NCBI GenBank assembly: GCA_014381505.1
Contig: JACNLK010000047.1
Span: forward strand, 1-50,244
Reading direction: 5' to 3'
DNA length: 50,244 nucleotides
Origin: Candidatus Desulfatifera sulfidica
GTDB taxonomy: Bacteria; Desulfobacterota; Desulfobulbia; Desulfobulbales; Desulfocapsaceae
This document shows, piece by piece, positions 50,169-50,244 of this stretch. The notes under the pieces are model-generated. The model saw only the letters and a list, made by a program, of their open reading frames with translations, ran no database searches and was not told the DNA's origin. Position numbers and translations under genes: made by a program. Numbering within the stretch: position 1 is the stretch's first letter; every line of letters begins with the position of its first letter.

Positions 50169-50244
50169 GTCGTAGGCAAGAGACCTTGGTGCTGCTCCTT
50201 GCCGGTGGGGTGGGCAGTCGCCTCAATCTCCTTGTTGAGAGCCG
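50165..50244 (+). CDS. glgC: Second GlgC-like protein, N-terminal part
   Basis: Only the first 26 codons are inside the window. They include VLLLAGGVGSRLNLL, the canonical glycine-rich nucleotide loop of glucose-1-phosphate adenylyltransferases that the preceding gene lacks. The ATG overlaps the previous stop codon. It probably encodes the active partner that makes ADP-glucose for glycogen. The specificity for glucose-1-phosphate cannot be checked from this fragment. Confidence 0.75.
   Translation, partial: MSRRQETLVLLLAGGVGSRLNLLVES

Noticed and set aside
1-50244. tRNA, rRNA, CRISPR arrays, prophage genes or complete insertion sequences
   Set aside because: No intergenic stretch showed a tRNA cloverleaf, regularly spaced direct repeats, phage structural genes or an intact transposase with terminal repeats.

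Overview
The window looks like a piece of chromosome from a sulfate-reducing or sulfur-disproportionating bacterium of the Desulfobacterota, most likely near the Desulfobulbales. The strongest evidence is a complete dsrMKJOP operon (28645-33767) encoding the membrane complex that passes electrons to the dissimilatory sulfite reduction pathway. An RsbRD_N-type gene precedes it. Supporting signs are an EF-G of the mitochondrial-like type, a corrinoid-activator-type ASKHA ATPase, a BadF-type ATPase, and PyrK/PyrD of the NAD-linked class. Both ends cut through genes: a panE-like gene on the left and a second glgC-like gene on the right. I see no rRNA, tRNA, CRISPR array, prophage or intact insertion sequence.

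Layout. 1-5.2 kb: panE end, a universal stress protein, a degenerate protein-kinase-like gene, an acyl-ACP/CoA synthetase (minus), an MddA/isoprenylcysteine-type membrane methyltransferase and an orphan Ig-like domain. 5.5-12.9 kb: a zinc-ribbon membrane protein, a B12-binding radical SAM protein, a three-gene envelope export unit (RND permease, LolA-like periplasmic protein, outer-membrane barrel) and a DUF2721 protein. 12.9-13.5 kb: a decay zone with remnants of an IS3-type transposase and of a response-regulator receiver domain. 13.6-22.8 kb: EF-G, an orphan P-loop ATPase, a eukaryotic-type HisA, a KefB-like antiporter, shikimate kinase, an FKBP isomerase, a second universal stress protein and a Tim44-like protein. 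22.8-25.4 kb (minus): four genes joined by ATGA overlaps (MazG-like, metallo-beta-lactamase fold, and a pseudouridine synthase whose usual N-terminal domain is a separate gene). 25.8-33.8 kb: tail-specific protease, then the dsr operon, closed by a strong terminator. 33.9-40.7 kb: flavodoxin-like gene, prepilin peptidase (minus), then a pyrimidine/shikimate block (pyrK-pyrD-DUF1232-aroD-aroE-aroA) ending in a perfect 22-bp palindrome. 40.8-45.7 kb (mostly minus): spermidine-synthase-like gene, then crcB, lptG, a Cys-rich unknown, a BadF-type Fe-S ATPase and DUF362 in one tight unit. 46.0-50.2 kb: a RACo-like ASKHA protein without its ferredoxin domain, a DHH phosphoesterase and two tandem glgC-like genes.

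How the genes work together. DsrMKJOP is the energy-conserving core. AroD, AroE, AroA and AroK supply four steps of the shikimate pathway, and PyrK/PyrD one step of pyrimidine synthesis. LptG, the RND unit and the Tim44-like protein belong to the envelope. The two GlgC paralogs suggest a two-subunit ADP-glucose synthase.

Most unusual points: (i) a dispersed, structured-looking intergenic repeat of about 110-145 bp, seen in five copies plus a fragment, several of them directly upstream of genes; (ii) the GlgC pair, where the first copy has lost the glycine-rich nucleotide loop and the second keeps it; (iii) the Cys-rich unknown/Fe-S ATPase/DUF362 gene set; (iv) the eukaryotic-type HisA; (v) the split RluA architecture; and (vi) two small Cys-containing genes, one of them (17828-18004, minus) only 58 codons long. 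All functions are read from sequence motifs and remembered family features; no database search was run.
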